A DNA stretch of 64,000 nt from Lampris incognitus (GCF_029633865.1 NC_079214.1:27522724-27586723); one strand, 5' to 3'; positions 1 through 11,160 are shown, numbered from the stretch's first letter. Program-made: numbers and translations. The notes: generated by a model not told the origin, from the sequence alone.

Positions 1-703
1 GTTAACATTTTTTTCTGAATTTCATGTCACAATATTTAGTTACAAGCAAACAGGTGAGAAGCATCGGTATAACACAATGTATACCCAAAGTAAACCAATG
101 AGAGATTGAGCTCGAGGTGTTATTTGTGATGTAAATACATGAACAAGAGGCCAACTCTCTTATAAAACCCTAGTGAATAGAGTTACGCTATGGCCAATGC
201 AGATACAGAAGACAGTGAACCAGCCCTGAAATGCATCATGCAAACCACAAGAGCTCCACGATGAACCGTGACCAACATAAGAGATGACCCAACTTACAAA
301 TAATGAGCAGGTTTTCTCAATATCATCAAATAAAGGTAAAATAAACAGTGCTGCAGCAAGCCCTGCAGTAGGCTGAAATGAAAAGTATGATTTGCAGGAA
401 AAGGAACAAAATATCTCCTCGGGATGTTTTCAAAATAAAGATGTAATAGGGGCCTTTTTGTTAGGAAACAACACATTGTGCCCCCCCCCCCCATATTTCT
501 CATCTAATTGAATAGTGTGATTTTGCCCTTACATGGCATATTATTAATTTGAATATAATGTCAACTATGGGGCATTTTGGGAACGTAAAGGGCTATTTTC
601 TTAACTCTTCTGTTAGTGAGAGGTATGTCCTCCTCCTATTCCCCATTAAACTGGCCTATGTTCATAGCTAGGCTATAAATGAAAACGTACTGGGACTCCT
701 CAC

Positions 704-764
704 CTGGCCCATTGCCATTCAGCTGAGTAAAGTTGTCCAGCATAAAACTGAAGAAACTGGAGAG
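704..764 (-). CDS. ppef1: ppef1 coding exon 3 (partial gene)
   Basis: This exon continues the ppef1 reading frame from the IQ-motif exon. It opens after a polypyrimidine-AG acceptor, reads LSSFFSFMLDNFTQLNG, and closes at a GTGAGG donor. It is 61 nt, or 20 codons plus 1 nt, and it accepts phase 0 from the upstream exon at 920. The stretch resembles the LS-FFSFML-N- segment that follows the IQ motif in vertebrate PPEF proteins (calcium-binding EF-hand serine/threonine phosphatases). The phosphatase and EF-hand exons must lie beyond position 1, because I find none in 1-700. PPEF1 rather than PPEF2 is inferred from this segment and from the neighbouring rs1 gene. Confidence 0.8.
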
Positions 765-919
765 CTGAGGAAAGACATGACATAGGCCTTAGCTACAACA
801 TGGAGCCTATTTCTATTGCACTATGAATTGAGATGGTAATATAGATTAGCCTTTACATGCACCAAGTTCTTGGAAAACGCATGCTTTCTAAGCCGAGAAC
901 TGCTCATGACAACGATCAC

Positions 920-1047
920 CTGCAGTTGGTCCTGTTCTCCTGCATATTCAATGGACTGGAAGATGTTCCAGGTATACCTGCGTCTCATCTCAAGACGGGC
1001 CATGTAGCGCCGGTACCATCCTTGAATCAAAATGGCCGCCTTCATGA
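920..1047 (-). CDS. ppef1: ppef1 coding exon 2, IQ calmodulin-binding motif
   Basis: The 128-nt exon (2 nt completing a codon, then 42 codons) lies between a CACAAG acceptor and a CAG/GTGATC donor. It encodes an IQ motif ([19 protein letters not shown]) followed by [17 protein letters not shown]. In PPEF-family phosphatases the N-terminal IQ motif binds calmodulin, and the IFQSIEYA block is a family signature. The phase matches exon 1 (1 nt left over) and exon 3 (phase 0). The motif is somewhat PPEF2-like in wording, but the position next to rs1 fits PPEF1, which neighbours RS1 in vertebrates. Confidence 0.88.
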
Positions 1048-1277
1048 CTTGTGAGGGAAAAAAAATAGATGAATAAATTTCCAGCCTAGTTTCACTTTTT
1101 TATATCAACTTAGTGTATGGGCATGTAAAATACATAAAATATATCTTGCACAGGAGTTACATGCATACATACATACATCACATGTGCCAAATCATTCCTC
1201 ATTCAAAGCCTTCTCACAGAAATGGTTTACCTGATGACCTTTGACCTTAACACTTTGTTGGTTGTACAGAGGGTGGG

Positions 1278-1852
1278 AGGGTTTTTTGTCCCCCACCCCT
1301 TTTTCTCCACAATTGTACGTGGCCAATTACCCCACTTTTCCGAGCCATCCCGGTCGCTGCTCCACCCCATCTGCCGATCCGGGGAGGGTTGCAGACTGCC
1401 ACATGCCTCCTCAAGTACATGTGGAGTTGCCAGCCGCTTCTTTCACCTGACAGTGAGGAGTTTCACCAGGGGGACCTAGCGCGTGGGAGGATCATGCTAT
1501 TCCCCCCCAGTTCCTCCTCCCCCCGGGAACAGGCACCCTGACCGACCAGAGGAGGCGCTAGTGCAGCGACCAGGACACATACCCACATCCGGCTTCCCAC
1601 CCTCAGACACGGACAATTGTGTCTGTAGGGATGCCCGACCAAGCCGGAGGTAACACGGGGATTCAAACCGGTGATCCCAATGTTTTTTTTTTTTAAATCT
1701 TTTGCCTGTGAAGCACTTTGAATGACTTCTGTGATGATAAGGTGCTATACAAATAAGCTTGCCTTGCCTGGCCTTTTCTGGCCTTGCCTTGACTTGCCTT
1801 GCCTTGCCTTGGAAGGCAACGGAATAGACCGCTACACTACCCAGATGCCCTG
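1278..1852 (-). repeat. SINE copy, split by a LINE tail
   Basis: A minus-strand copy of the tRNA-like SINE described at 59153-59602. The body is 1278-1682 and ends in the reversed box-B region (gattcaaacc). The head (ggcaacggaatagaccgc) reappears at about 1811, after an inserted A/T-run and LINE-type 3' tail. Confidence 0.6.
1690..1810 (+). repeat. LINE 3'-tail-like fragment inserted in the SINE
   Basis: It contains gaagcactttg, a ggtgctatacaaata block and a run of cttgccttgc units, the usual look of teleost non-LTR retrotransposon 3' ends. It sits inside the SINE above. No coding part is present. Confidence 0.45.
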
Positions 1853-1953
1853 GGCGGGGGGTTTAGTCTTTATTTTAACTGTATGCCATGCTGGAAAAAG
1901 GGAGCAGCTAAATGTATAAAATGTGAAAAATCGTGCACTTTGCCCCCAAAACA

Positions 1954-1954
<1 letters not shown>

Positions 1955-2041
<87 letters not shown>
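1955..2041. repeat. (CA)n microsatellite
   Basis: About 43 uninterrupted CA units, followed by a purine-rich stretch at 2160-2345. It lies in the ppef1 first intron. The poly-TH and poly-VC frames across it are artefacts. Confidence 0.95.
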
Positions 2042-2042
<1 letters not shown>

Positions 2043-2634
2043 ATTCATAAAACAGAATAGTCTGTAGATATAACTAGTCTTACTGAGAGCAGGGCTGGGA
2101 TTCTTCACTATTTCATCTGTGTGGAGAAAACTACACTTCAGCATGAAAAAGGGTAATTGAATAAAATCACGTGCAAGGTGAGAGAGGGAGAGAGAGAGGT
2201 AGTGAACAAGCAAGAAGAAAGAGATAATAAGTCACAAGGGAAGAGAAAAGGAACAAAGGGACATGGGGGGGAAGGGTGCAAATTAATAGAGCTTGCAGAA
2301 GAAACACAACTAATTAGAGAGAGAAACAAAAGAGGGGATAAAGGAAAGCAGTATTTGTGAACATTTTTGACATCACTTAATGGGGTGTTAAAAGATTTTA
2401 AACAGAGTTTCAACAAATCGCACTGAAAAAATCCTGCCGGTTCAAACAGGGAGGTGGTGGCGGAGAAAACTGTGGAATGGGCTGTGTGGATTTACTGATG
2501 TCTCCAGCCTCCTCATCCAACAAGTCCAATAACCAATCAAACATGCAGGGCACTTTGGAGGGGGGGGGGAACGCTGTCCATTCAGGGAAAGCAGTTGATA
2601 ATTACAAAACAGTAAACAAACCACAAGTCTTTAC

Positions 2635-2689
2635 CTGTCTCCAGCCTTCTTCCTCGGGTCTCTGTGGCAATGGAGGTGCCACAGCCCAT
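2635..2689 (-). CDS. ppef1: ppef1 first coding exon, myristoylation start
   Basis: On the minus strand an ATG at 2689 opens MGCGTSIATETRGRRLET, followed after one further base by a GTAAAG donor. The exon is 55 nt (18 codons plus 1 nt), exactly the phase needed to join the IQ exon at 1047. The start has Gly2, Cys3 and Ser6, the pattern for N-myristoylation plus nearby palmitoylation, as in the human PPEF1 and PPEF2 N termini (MGCSS and MGSGTS). This suggests membrane attachment of the phosphatase. The exon is too short for standard ORF calls and was found by looking for a phase-compatible MGC start. Confidence 0.75.
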
Positions 2690-3159
2690 AATGACGAACG
2701 AGGAAGTTAAGTGGTCACATGGGTCTGTATCTAACAAGCCCGTGCCAGTGAGTCAGCTGCAGCAACAAGATCTATAGGGTATAGCACAGAGTAGCAGAAA
2801 TGGTTCATGGTGACCATAGTGTACTTGTAGTGGAGACTTATTGACAATCCTGCCTTGCTGCTTTTGTGTTGACTGTGCATTGCTCTTGATCTGCACTTGT
2901 AAAATGGCTTTCTTTCTTTCTTTCTAAATCCACAAAGACACAAAGTAACACCCTCTGGCCTTCTCTATACTTCTTTTTTTGTTTTTTTTACATGATGATA
3001 CTGGTTGCATGGCTTGGGTCCTGGGCTGTTCTGGTGGCGTCTGGACACTGCTTGGCATCCTGCACATTACATTCTTCATAAACTTTATAAGTCCATTATA
3101 ATTCTGTTTATCTTCTTTCAATGTTGTATTGAATAAATTGTGCAAACACAACATCCATT

Positions 3160-3480
3160 GCACGTCGTCCATCTTGGGAGAGAGATCCCTCCTCTGTTGC
3201 TCTCCCTGAGGTCTCTTCCTATTTTTTCTCCCTGTTAAAGGTTTTTTTTTTAAAAATGTTTATTTTTTTTAGGGAGTTGTTCCTTATCCGATGAGAGGGT
3301 CTAAGGACCGGATGTTGTGTTGCTGTAAAGCCCACTGAGGCAAATTTGTAATTTGTGATCTTGGACTGCTGGAATAGGCTCCAGCATCCCCGCGACCCTG
3401 AGAGCAGGATAAGTGGTTAAGATAATGGATGGGTGGATATTGGGCTATACAAATAAAATTGACTTGACTTGACTTGTCTC
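3160..3480 (+). repeat. LINE 3'-tail-like repeat carrying a second repeat
   Basis: It reads gagagatccctcctctgttg, then T-rich text, then gaggcaaatttgtaatttg, and ends tatacaaataaaattgac with ttgac units, a common teleost LINE 3' end. A separate repeat of about 80 bp (3363-3441, reverse of the CATCCATCCATTATCC type) interrupts it. A diverged relative lies at 4690-4925. Confidence 0.5.
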
Positions 3481-3653
3481 TCTGTCTGTTGCGAGTGTTG
3501 TGTCTGGTTTTCCTCCTGTGTGCACGAGAGCTCAATCCTTCTCTCTAGTCACTAAACTGACATTAAACTTGTGTTGATGCATTAGGGCATACCTGCTCGA
3601 TACCGCCGTCTGGGAAGGATTCCTGACATGCTACTGGGGAGGATGCTTGACTA

Positions 3654-4554
3654 CAACGATCAGCCAAAACATTAAAACTACTGCCTGATATTGTGTAGGT
3701 CCCCCTCGTGCCGCCAAAACAGCTCTGACCCGCTGAGGCATGGACTCCACAAGACCTCTGAAGGTGTTCTCTGATATTTGGCACCAAGACGTTAGCAGCA
3801 GATACTTTAAGTCCTGTAAATTGTGAGGTGAGGCCTTCATGGATTAGACTTCTTTTTCCAGCACATCCCACAGATGCTTGATCAGGTTGAGATCTGGGCA
3901 ATTTGGAGGCCAAGGCAACACCTTGAACTCTTTGTCATGTTCCTCAAACCATTCCTGGACAATGTGTGCTGTGGCAGGGCGCACTATCCTATTGAAAGAG
4001 GCCACTGCCACCAGGGAATACTGTTGCCATGAAGGGGTCATCATTGGCAATCTGACCAGTCTGCAGCTACACAGCCCCATACGCAGCAAGCTGCGACGCA
4101 CTGTGTTCTGACACTTGTCTATCATAGCCAGCATTAACTTCTTCAGCAATTGGAACTACAGTAGTTCTTCTGTGGGATTGGATCAGATGGGCTAGCCTTC
4201 GCCCCCCACATACATCAATGAGCCTTGGGAGCCCATGACCCTGTCACCAGTTCTCCTTCCTTGGACCACTTTTGGTAGGTACTGACCCCTGCATATGGGG
4301 AACACCCCACAAGATCTGTCGTTTTGGAGATGCTCTGACCCAGTCGTCTAGCCATCACAATTTGGCCCTTGTCAAAGTTGCTCAGATATTTACGACTGCC
4401 CATTTTTCCTGCTTCCAACACATCAACTTCAAGAACTGACTGTTCACTTTCTGTCTAATATATCCCACCCCTTGACAGGTGCCATTGTAATGAGAATGCT
4501 ATTCACTTATCAAAACATTAAAACCAGTGGTTTAAATGTTTTGGCTGATTGGTG
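3654..4554 (-). mobile_element. Tc1/mariner-like element, degenerate
   Basis: Inverted ends (tcagccaaaacattaaaac at the left, the reverse at the right) are flanked by TA on both sides. Minus-strand fragments encode a transposase N terminus at 4215-4421 ([20 protein letters not shown]) and a C terminus at 3844-4149 (EEHDKEFKVLPWPPNCPDLN). About 0.9 kb remains, so the middle is deleted, and the catalytic Glu position reads Lys (LIKHLWD). It is a dead copy related to the element in rs1 intron 3. Confidence 0.8.
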
Positions 4555-4689
4555 TATGTACACTTCATACTGTTTTCCTATAACTTACTGTAAATAATCA
4601 TTAAGTTTCACTTATTTTGCTATAATTTATGTGTAAATCTTATTTATTGTGCACTATTTTGCCAATTGTGTAATCATTCAGATCCTCAT

Positions 4690-4925
4690 TGGGTGGTTAT
4701 TGTGAATTGCTTGTCCACTCTGTTCACTCGGCCCCTATTACATGCCTATCTGTCCTGGACAAGGAATCCCTCCTTTGGTGCTGTACCTGAAGTTTCTCCC
4801 ATTGTTTTTTTTCCCCTGACAGTTTTTTTCCTCATCCAAACGGTGTCTAAGGATAGATGATGTATATTGTCCTCCGGGCCAAAACTGTGATTTCAGACCA
4901 TACCAATAAACCTGACATGACTCGA
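4690..4925 (+). repeat. Diverged LINE 3'-tail-like repeat
   Basis: The block order matches the repeat at 3160-3480 (aaggaatccctcctttggtg, T-rich segment, ctcatccaaacggtgtctaa, ataccaataaacctgacatg). No coding part is visible. Confidence 0.35.
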
Positions 4926-5661
4926 TATCGTTTATGAAAGTCTTTCAAAGGGACGCTTGGGTTTTGATTTCTTTCATGCCAGATAGACTTAATACATTTC
5001 ATAGGAGGCTTTACAAATTCCCCGTGTGTTACACCAACTCACATCATTGCCTACAGTGGAGATGCAGCAAGCCGGTCTGTTAGTGTCTGGGGAAAACCGT
5101 CTTTCATTCAGGCACCTTTGTGCTCTGACCATACGAGTGCTTTCAGGTGAGAATATATTTACTGTATAATCAGATTCCAATCCTGACATTTCAGCTGCAC
5201 GGTCTTCGGCAAAATTGATCAAGCCTCGATAGTGTCACTGAGACATGGAAGAACCCCCCCCCCCCCAAAACACCCGACCAGAGTTTTTAAAATACAGTTT
5301 AGCCTCAATTAAATTGTCCATCAAGGAGACGTCAGCTGTGTGATTCTCCCATCTTCACATCCTTTAAAGACCGGATGATGTACACGTGCCAGCCCTGTAA
5401 CAAGGTTATTTTAAGCTGCACGATTTGAAAACAGCAGCTGGTTGCTACGGAGGTCTAGCGACACGTTTCGAGTCACTGCACGGTGGCGTTACTTCCCTCA
5501 ACACGTACAGAGCATAACGCAAGTCCGAGTCCCTTACTGCACACCATCGCAATCTGCTCGCCTCCATTAACGCTCACATTCGTATTTACCCATTCTTGTG
5601 TGGATACGAGTCCCTTGTGCAAAGTCGCGACAGTAATAGTTGCCATTTAGAATCGTCTTAC

Positions 5662-6005
5662 CTGGATCCACTAAATCAGTGTTGCAGTAGCTTGAAGAAT
5701 TGCGCTGCAGTTTCTTCCCCAAAAACTGTTTTGTTGTTTTAACGCCGTAGGCGAGCATTAACAACGGAACCAAGGAAAACCGCCGCTGCAGCGCAAACGG
5801 GCGTCTGCCAGCTGAGGCAAACAGAGGCGGAGACGTCAGGTGAGCAAAACACCTCCGGGACGAACATGCAAAAACCACCAACCAGACATGCAGGGTCCGG
5901 AAACGGGCCGTTTTTGCCCTTTTGAACATGCACGAAAAGTTCAAGTCACTGGTATAAACGGCAAATAACGGTGGAGGAAGTCCGCATAACAAAGTCAGCT
6001 TCATG
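5662..6005 (-). other. Possible CpG-rich 5' noncoding exon or promoter
   Basis: This stretch is richer in CpG than its surroundings. On the minus strand it carries a good donor (GATCCAG/GTAAGACG) at 5662. It lies about 3 kb upstream of the ppef1 start exon on the same strand, so it could be a 5' noncoding exon of ppef1. A 145-codon open frame crosses it, but I recognise nothing in it. The remainder of 4926-6406 shows nothing I can name. Confidence 0.2.
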
Positions 6006-6406
6006 CAGGGGTATTCAGTTTTATGTCATGGAGGTCCGTGGGTTCCCTTTCCAACCCCAGCCGATTATTATTATTTTACCGATTAACACAAAGGACTACT
6101 TATTGAAATCAACTGGTGCAGTGCTGGGTTGGAAAGAAAACCCTGAGTGCACACAGCCCTCCATGGCACAAAGTAATTAAACCACTGATTTAGAGAGTCC
6201 TTTTGGGGGAGGGGAAAAGAAAAAAAACCTATTAAGTGAACAAGCAACAGGTTGATTGGATAGCCTTAAAACCTTTAATACACAGTAAAATAAAATAAAC
6301 CATTAAAAAGGAAAAACAAAACACACGCCTTAAAACCTTTACACAGTAAAATAAAATATACAATTAACAAAACAAAAAAAAGACGTCCAGCTTCAAGTAC
6401 AATATT

Positions 6407-6598
6407 TCATGCAGCCACTCTCGTGCTGGTCCTCTGCAGATTTCTCAGAGCTGCAATTATCTCTTGTTTGGTGATGATTTTATACCTGTTGGTCTTCGAT
6501 AGCCGGGAAGCCTCCGAGACCACCAGTCCAAGCCAAAGTGACTTTGGGCAAGAGGCCCGGCTTGCCAGGACAACTCCTCCAACCCCAGCACAACTGCC
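6407..6598 (-). pseudogene. Histone H2B-like exon 2
   Basis: After a TCTCTTCAG acceptor the phase-0 frame runs 63 codons to a TGA. It contains SEASRLSKTNRYKIITKQEI then IAALRNL, which aligns with [20 protein letters not shown] then QTAVRLL of H2B. Joined to exon 1, the spacing from the first helix to EASRL equals that of ordinary H2B (28 residues). The middle helix is poorly conserved and the C-terminal helix (ELAKHAVSEGTK) is missing, giving about 98 aa instead of about 125. That favours a decayed gene, or a fast-evolving germline-type variant. Confidence 0.35.
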
Positions 6599-6822
6599 CT
6601 GAAGAGAGAACAGATCCTACTGGTAAGGGGGGTAGACGTGCAATGGGGCTCAACATGTACAGTACAAGGTAACGCACCATTCAAAGCAATGCACACACCA
6701 CTATGTGATAGCATGTAGCTACTGGCATCAGATAGCCACATGACGTTAAAACACACATGTACACATCTCATATGTGCAGGAAAGAGAAGCTGGATAGAAT
6801 AAGTATTTGCTGATATTCCCAC

Positions 6823-6927
6823 CTCTTTTTGAGCTCTGTAGATGAAGGTGGTGTAAAGCCTGGTTCTCCGCTTTCTCTCACGTGGCCCCCTTCTTGCTGC
6901 ACTGACCGGCGCTTTCATTTTGGCCAT
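6823..6927 (-). pseudogene. Histone H2B-like exon 1
   Basis: A minus-strand ATG at 6927 opens a basic tail (ARRGPRERKRRTR) followed by LYTTFIYRAQKE, then a GTGGGA donor. This resembles the end of the H2B N-terminal tail and the first histone-fold helix (RKESYSIYVYKVLKQ in ordinary H2B). The exon is 35 codons in phase 0. Canonical H2B genes have no introns, so this would be a diverged intron-containing variant or its relic. The similarity was judged by eye only. Confidence 0.35.
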
Positions 6928-7196
6928 GTTTTTCTTGTAAAAGCTTAACCAACATACAAATTCCTGCAGAGGACTACTGGGGTTTTTAATAGCAGTGAGA
7001 GAGGTGGAGCATGTTTTCATTATCGGGATTAAAAGCAGCCTTGTGTAGATTGTCCTGATTACTTTCACCTGAGTTTCCATAAAGTCTGGATCCACTACTG
7101 GCAATGAAATTTAACACAAGAGTTTTCCAAGTCAAAGCTTGTCTTATAATCCGGCTGTACATCTAGATTTATTTTAACGTCAATGTTTTTGGTGTA

Positions 7197-7805
7197 AAAC
7201 ATTGACGTTAAAATAAATAATTTATTTTTATAAAAAAATAAATGACGTTAAAATAAAGTTGGGGATGAGTTGTTGCCTCAAGTGAAGGAGTTCAAGTATC
7301 TCGGGGTCTTGTTCACGAGTGAGGGTAGGATGGAGCGGGAGATTGACAGGCGGATTGGTGCAGCATCAGCAGTAATGTGGATGTTGTACCGGACCGTTGT
7401 GGTGAAGAGGGAGCTGAGCCGGAAGGCAAAGCTCTCAATTTACCAGTCAGTCTTCGTGTCTGGGCTCAGCCTTAGAGATAGGGTGAGGAGCTCGGACATC
7501 CGAAGAGAGCTCGGAGTAGAGCCGCTGCTCCTTCGCATCGAAAGGAGCCAGTTGAGATGGTTCGGGCATCTGATTAGGATGCCTCCTGGGTGCCTTCCTT
7601 TGGAGGTTTAGCCAACTGGGAGGAGACCCAGGGGTAGACCCAGAACTCGCTGGAGGGACTACATGTCCAATCTGGCCTGGGAATGCCTTAGGATCCCCCA
7701 GGTGGAGCTGGAGGGCGTTGTTGAGGAGAGAGACGCCTGGAGTGCCCTACTTAGCTTGCTGCCATCGCAACCCGACCCCGGAAAAACGGCTGAAGATGAG
7801 ATGAG
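7197..7805 (+). mobile_element. 5'-truncated non-LTR retrotransposon (LINE) 3' end
   Basis: Two in-frame pieces (7270-7611 and 7663-7848) match the reverse-transcriptase C terminus of a fish LINE: FKYLGVLFTSEGRMEREIDR, then SLRDRVRSSDIRRELGVEPL, then RPRTRWRDYMSNLAWE. A short deletion has removed the segment between VSG and LSLRDR, and a stop breaks the second part. The copy ends in GATGAGATGAGATG and is flanked by a perfect 14-bp direct repeat (ATGTTTTTGGTGTA at 7183-7196 and 7806-7819). The clade is not certain. Confidence 0.8.
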
Positions 7806-8129
7806 ATGTTTTTGGTGTATTTACAAGATTTTAGCAGATAAAATGTAACAATGGTAAAAGAAATGTTCACATTTTTCTGATCTATATTTGGGGCAGATTT
7901 ACATTTTTCAAGTCATTTTTGCTGAAATTTCACGTGAACAATTGTTTCATTATCTATGAGGCGAAAAATCATTTCAACTCCTAGATGAAAGCTGACTTTT
8001 TTGAGATTCAACATGTTCATATTCAACATATTTTTTAACTATGTGGCGCACAAAGTATGCACCAATTTCCAGTGATCCACTCAGCTTTGGGTACACTGAT
8101 ATTTCCTCCTGTGATTTCCCAATAGACCT

Positions 8130-8215
8130 TAGTAATCCATCCATCCATTATCCAAACGGCTTATCCTGCTCTCAGGGTCGCGGGGTTGCTGGAGCCTAGC
8201 CCAGCAGTCTTTGGG
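8130..8215 (+). repeat. CATCCATCCATTATCC-type interspersed repeat
   Basis: It reads ccatccatccattatccaaa, then gcttatcctgctctcagggtc and cgcggggttgctggagcc. The same unit, reversed, lies at 3363-3441, and a diverged relative at 54745-55070. Confidence 0.5.
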
Positions 8216-8254
8216 CCTTGGTCATATTTGGTGAAAATAATCCATTTTAGCGGT

Positions 8255-8478
8255 ACTAGGAATTGCAGGAAAGTAGAGACAGACAATTTCACTCATTGAC
8301 TACTACATGAACGCGTGTGTCTTTTATTTTCTTTATACAAAACCTACAGCCAGAGCAACATGGCGCTGCCCTGCCCCAACCAATCTAGTCCTCGCTCCAC
8401 CCTCTCAACCCGGAAACCCTTTCTTAAAGGGCTTGTGTCTACCAGTTATGGTGAATTGTGCCCATATAGTCCGCTACA
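8255..8478 (-). repeat. 3' LTR of Gypsy C
   Basis: 224 bp, clearly homologous to 19120-19332, with its outer end decayed (actagg instead of tgtagg). The inner boundary follows a G-rich purine tract (read on minus: tctggggggaca). Confidence 0.85.
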
Positions 8479-8512
8479 TATGTCCCCCCAGAATTCAACA
8501 TAATAAAAAAAG

Positions 8513-11157
8513 TCAGCATGGAGGGGGGCGGATGGCCCAGCCACAACGGCTTTGCCGAACGGGTGCGGAAGCCGGGTTGCTTACAGGAGGGGCCTTAAGG
8601 ACCCTGCGACGGCGTGGGGGTAGGGCGGGCGGTGGAGGAAACTTAGGGGCATTGTTGGGGGATGGGGGCAGGGTAGGAGGACGCCCCCGCCGTGGGGGCT
8701 GGGCAAGTCCAACAGGTCGGTCCACGTCCAGGTGAGCTGGTTTGAGGCGATCTAGTGAAATGTGCTCTGGCTTGTTGTCGACTTCCATGACAAAGTGTTT
8801 TTTTCCAGTCTCCAGGACGAGGAACGGCCCGCCGTAGGGAGGCTGCAGGGGTCCACGGTGGTCGTCATGGCAGATGAAAACATATTTTGCCCATTGCAGA
8901 CTTGCGGGGATGAGAGATTGTGGGAGGCCGTGTTGCGAAGTGAGGACTGGTGCGAAAGCTCTGACGTTATCCAAGAGCATGGTCCGTTGATGGACTGCAG
9001 ACCAGGAAGCTGTGGTATTGGAGACGAAATCCCCTGGGACCCGCAGCAGCTGTCCATAAACCAATTCAGCGGACGAGGACTGGCGGTCCTCCTTAGGGGC
9101 GATCCTGAGGCCCAGCATGACCCACTGGAGCATGCCGACCCAGCTGCAATTCTTGAGGCTGGCCTGAAGGGCGGCCTTCATAGAGCGATGAAACCACTCG
9201 CACAACCCATTGGCCTGCGGGTGTTATGGTGGACCTTCACCCCTATGCTCTCTGCGACTGGGTTTCAGATCTCAGATGCAAACTGTGAGCCCCGGTCCGA
9301 GGAGAGGTCAAATGGGTTGCTGAACCGGGCGACCCAGGTCCCGATGAACGCCTGGGCTACGTCGGTGGATGTTGTCAATGACAGTGGGATGGCTTCTGGC
9401 CATCAAGTGGTCCTGTTCACCATGGTGAGGAGGTAAGTAAAACCGTGGGTCGGGGGCAGGGGGCCCACTAGGTCCACGTTTACTCGGTTGAACCTCCTTT
9501 CGGGCACCAGGAACTGTGCCAGGGTGGCTCTGGTGTGGCAGTTTAGAGCACTGACACTACACGCAGGTGTCAGCCCAGTCTCTCACGTCTTTTTTGAGCC
9601 CATGCCAGACAAACTTGGCTGCCTGCCACTAGTCTTTGAGACGACTTTTTGCCAGGGTGGGAGAGGCCATGGAAGGTGTCGAAAATACGCCGCCTCCAGC
9701 CGGTGGGAATGACGGGCCGGGGCTGACCCGTGGAGATGTCGCACAGGAGTGTGGTGCCAGTGTCGTCGAAAGCCATGTCCTCTAACTGCAGCCCTGTGAC
9801 AGCCGTCCTGAAAACCTGCACATCTGGGTCGGCGGCCTGGTCAGCTGCCATACGGTCATAGTCAGGCTCAAGTGGACGGCCCCCGCAATGGCCCGGGAGA
9901 GGCAGTTGGCGACAAGGTTGGTTTTGCCAGCAACATGCTGTACGTCCGTGGTGAACTCCAAGATGAAGGAGAGCTGTCGTTGCTGGTTGGCGGACCACAG
10001 CTCAGCTACCTTGGCCATGGCGAACATCAGTGGTTTGTGATCTACAAACACCGTGAACTGGCCGGCCTCCAGCAGGGAATGGAAGTGTCGAACAGCGAGG
10101 TAGAGAGCGAGGAGCTCCCGATCGAAGGTGCTATACGTCTGTTCGCTGGGGCGTTACTGTTGGCTGGAGAAAGTGAGCGGCTGCCAAGCGCCGTTCACCA
10201 ACTGCTCGTGCACCATCCCAACTGCATAGTGCGAAGCGTCTGCAGTAATGGCGATTGGAGCCTTGGGTGACAGGTGCACCATCATTGTTGCATCAGCCAG
10301 AGCAGCTTTAGTGTCCACAAACGCCTTGTCCCTCTCCGCAGACCAGTCCACAGTGTGTTTGGTGGCCCTGCCATTTCAGGGCCTCATACAGGGGTCGCAT
10401 GAGTTGAGCAGCTCAAGGGATAAAGTGGTGGTAAAAGTTCACCATGCCGAGGAACTTCTGTAGGGACTTGACTGTTAGCGGTCGCCGGAAGTTCACGACG
10501 GTGTCCACCTTTGACGGGACACGTACCACCCCATCTTTGGTGATGGTGGTCAGCCTGAACTGGCACTCGGCTGGATTGACAATCAGCCCGTGCTGGCTGA
10601 GCCGCTCGAAAAGAGTCCGAAGGTGGGACAGGTGTTCCATTTTGAAGGTGCTGGTGACGAGGATGTCATCTAGATAGACGAAAATGAAAGGCAGGTCCCG
10701 TAGCACCAAATCCATGAGGCACTGAAATGTCTGCGCAACGTTCTTGAGGCCAAACGGCATGCATAGGTACTCGAACAGTCCAAATGGGATGCTCATCGCC
10801 ATTTTGGGGACATCCAGTGGGTGGACAGGCACCTGATGGTAACCATGGACAAGGTCCACTTTGGAAAAGATGACTTTTCCAGCCTGGTGGGCAGAAAAAT
10901 CCTGGATGTGTGGGACTGGGTGGCATCCGGTGTTGATGTATTGTTGAGTCGGTGGTAATCACTGCACGGGCGCCACCCGCCACCAGGCTTTGGGACGATG
11001 TGGAGGGGTGAAGCCCACGGGCTGTTGGAGTAGTGAATGATGCCAAGACGCTCCATGTTCTTGAACTCCTCCCTGGTGGCAGTGAGCTTGGCCGGGTTGA
11101 GGAATCAAGCCCGAGCATAGACTGGTGGGCCAGTGGTGGCGATGTGGTGCTCCACTC
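8513..11157 (-). pseudogene. Gypsy C pol: RT, RNase H and integrase, broken
   Basis: Minus-strand pieces run in pol order: reverse transcriptase ([47 protein letters not shown]), RNase H (FVDHKPLMFAMAKVAELWSA), then integrase C terminus (RFHRSMKAALQ relative, ELVYGQLLRVPGDF). Many frame changes separate them, so no polyprotein can be made. The N-terminal pol portion lies on the far side of the Academ-like insert at 17954-18503. Confidence 0.85.
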
Positions 11158-11160
11158 TGT

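Noticed and set aside
294-503. A 69-codon minus frame as a further ppef1 exon
   Set aside because: It does not resemble the PPEF phosphatase region and has no matching splice phase.
5567-6004. A 145-codon minus-strand protein gene
   Set aside because: No recognisable motif. CpG-rich DNA keeps frames open, and a good splice donor lies inside it.
6457-7104. A single 215-codon minus-strand gene
   Set aside because: Only the part at 6823-6927 resembles a protein. The continuation reads through a splice donor into intron-like text, so the two-exon H2B-like reading was preferred.
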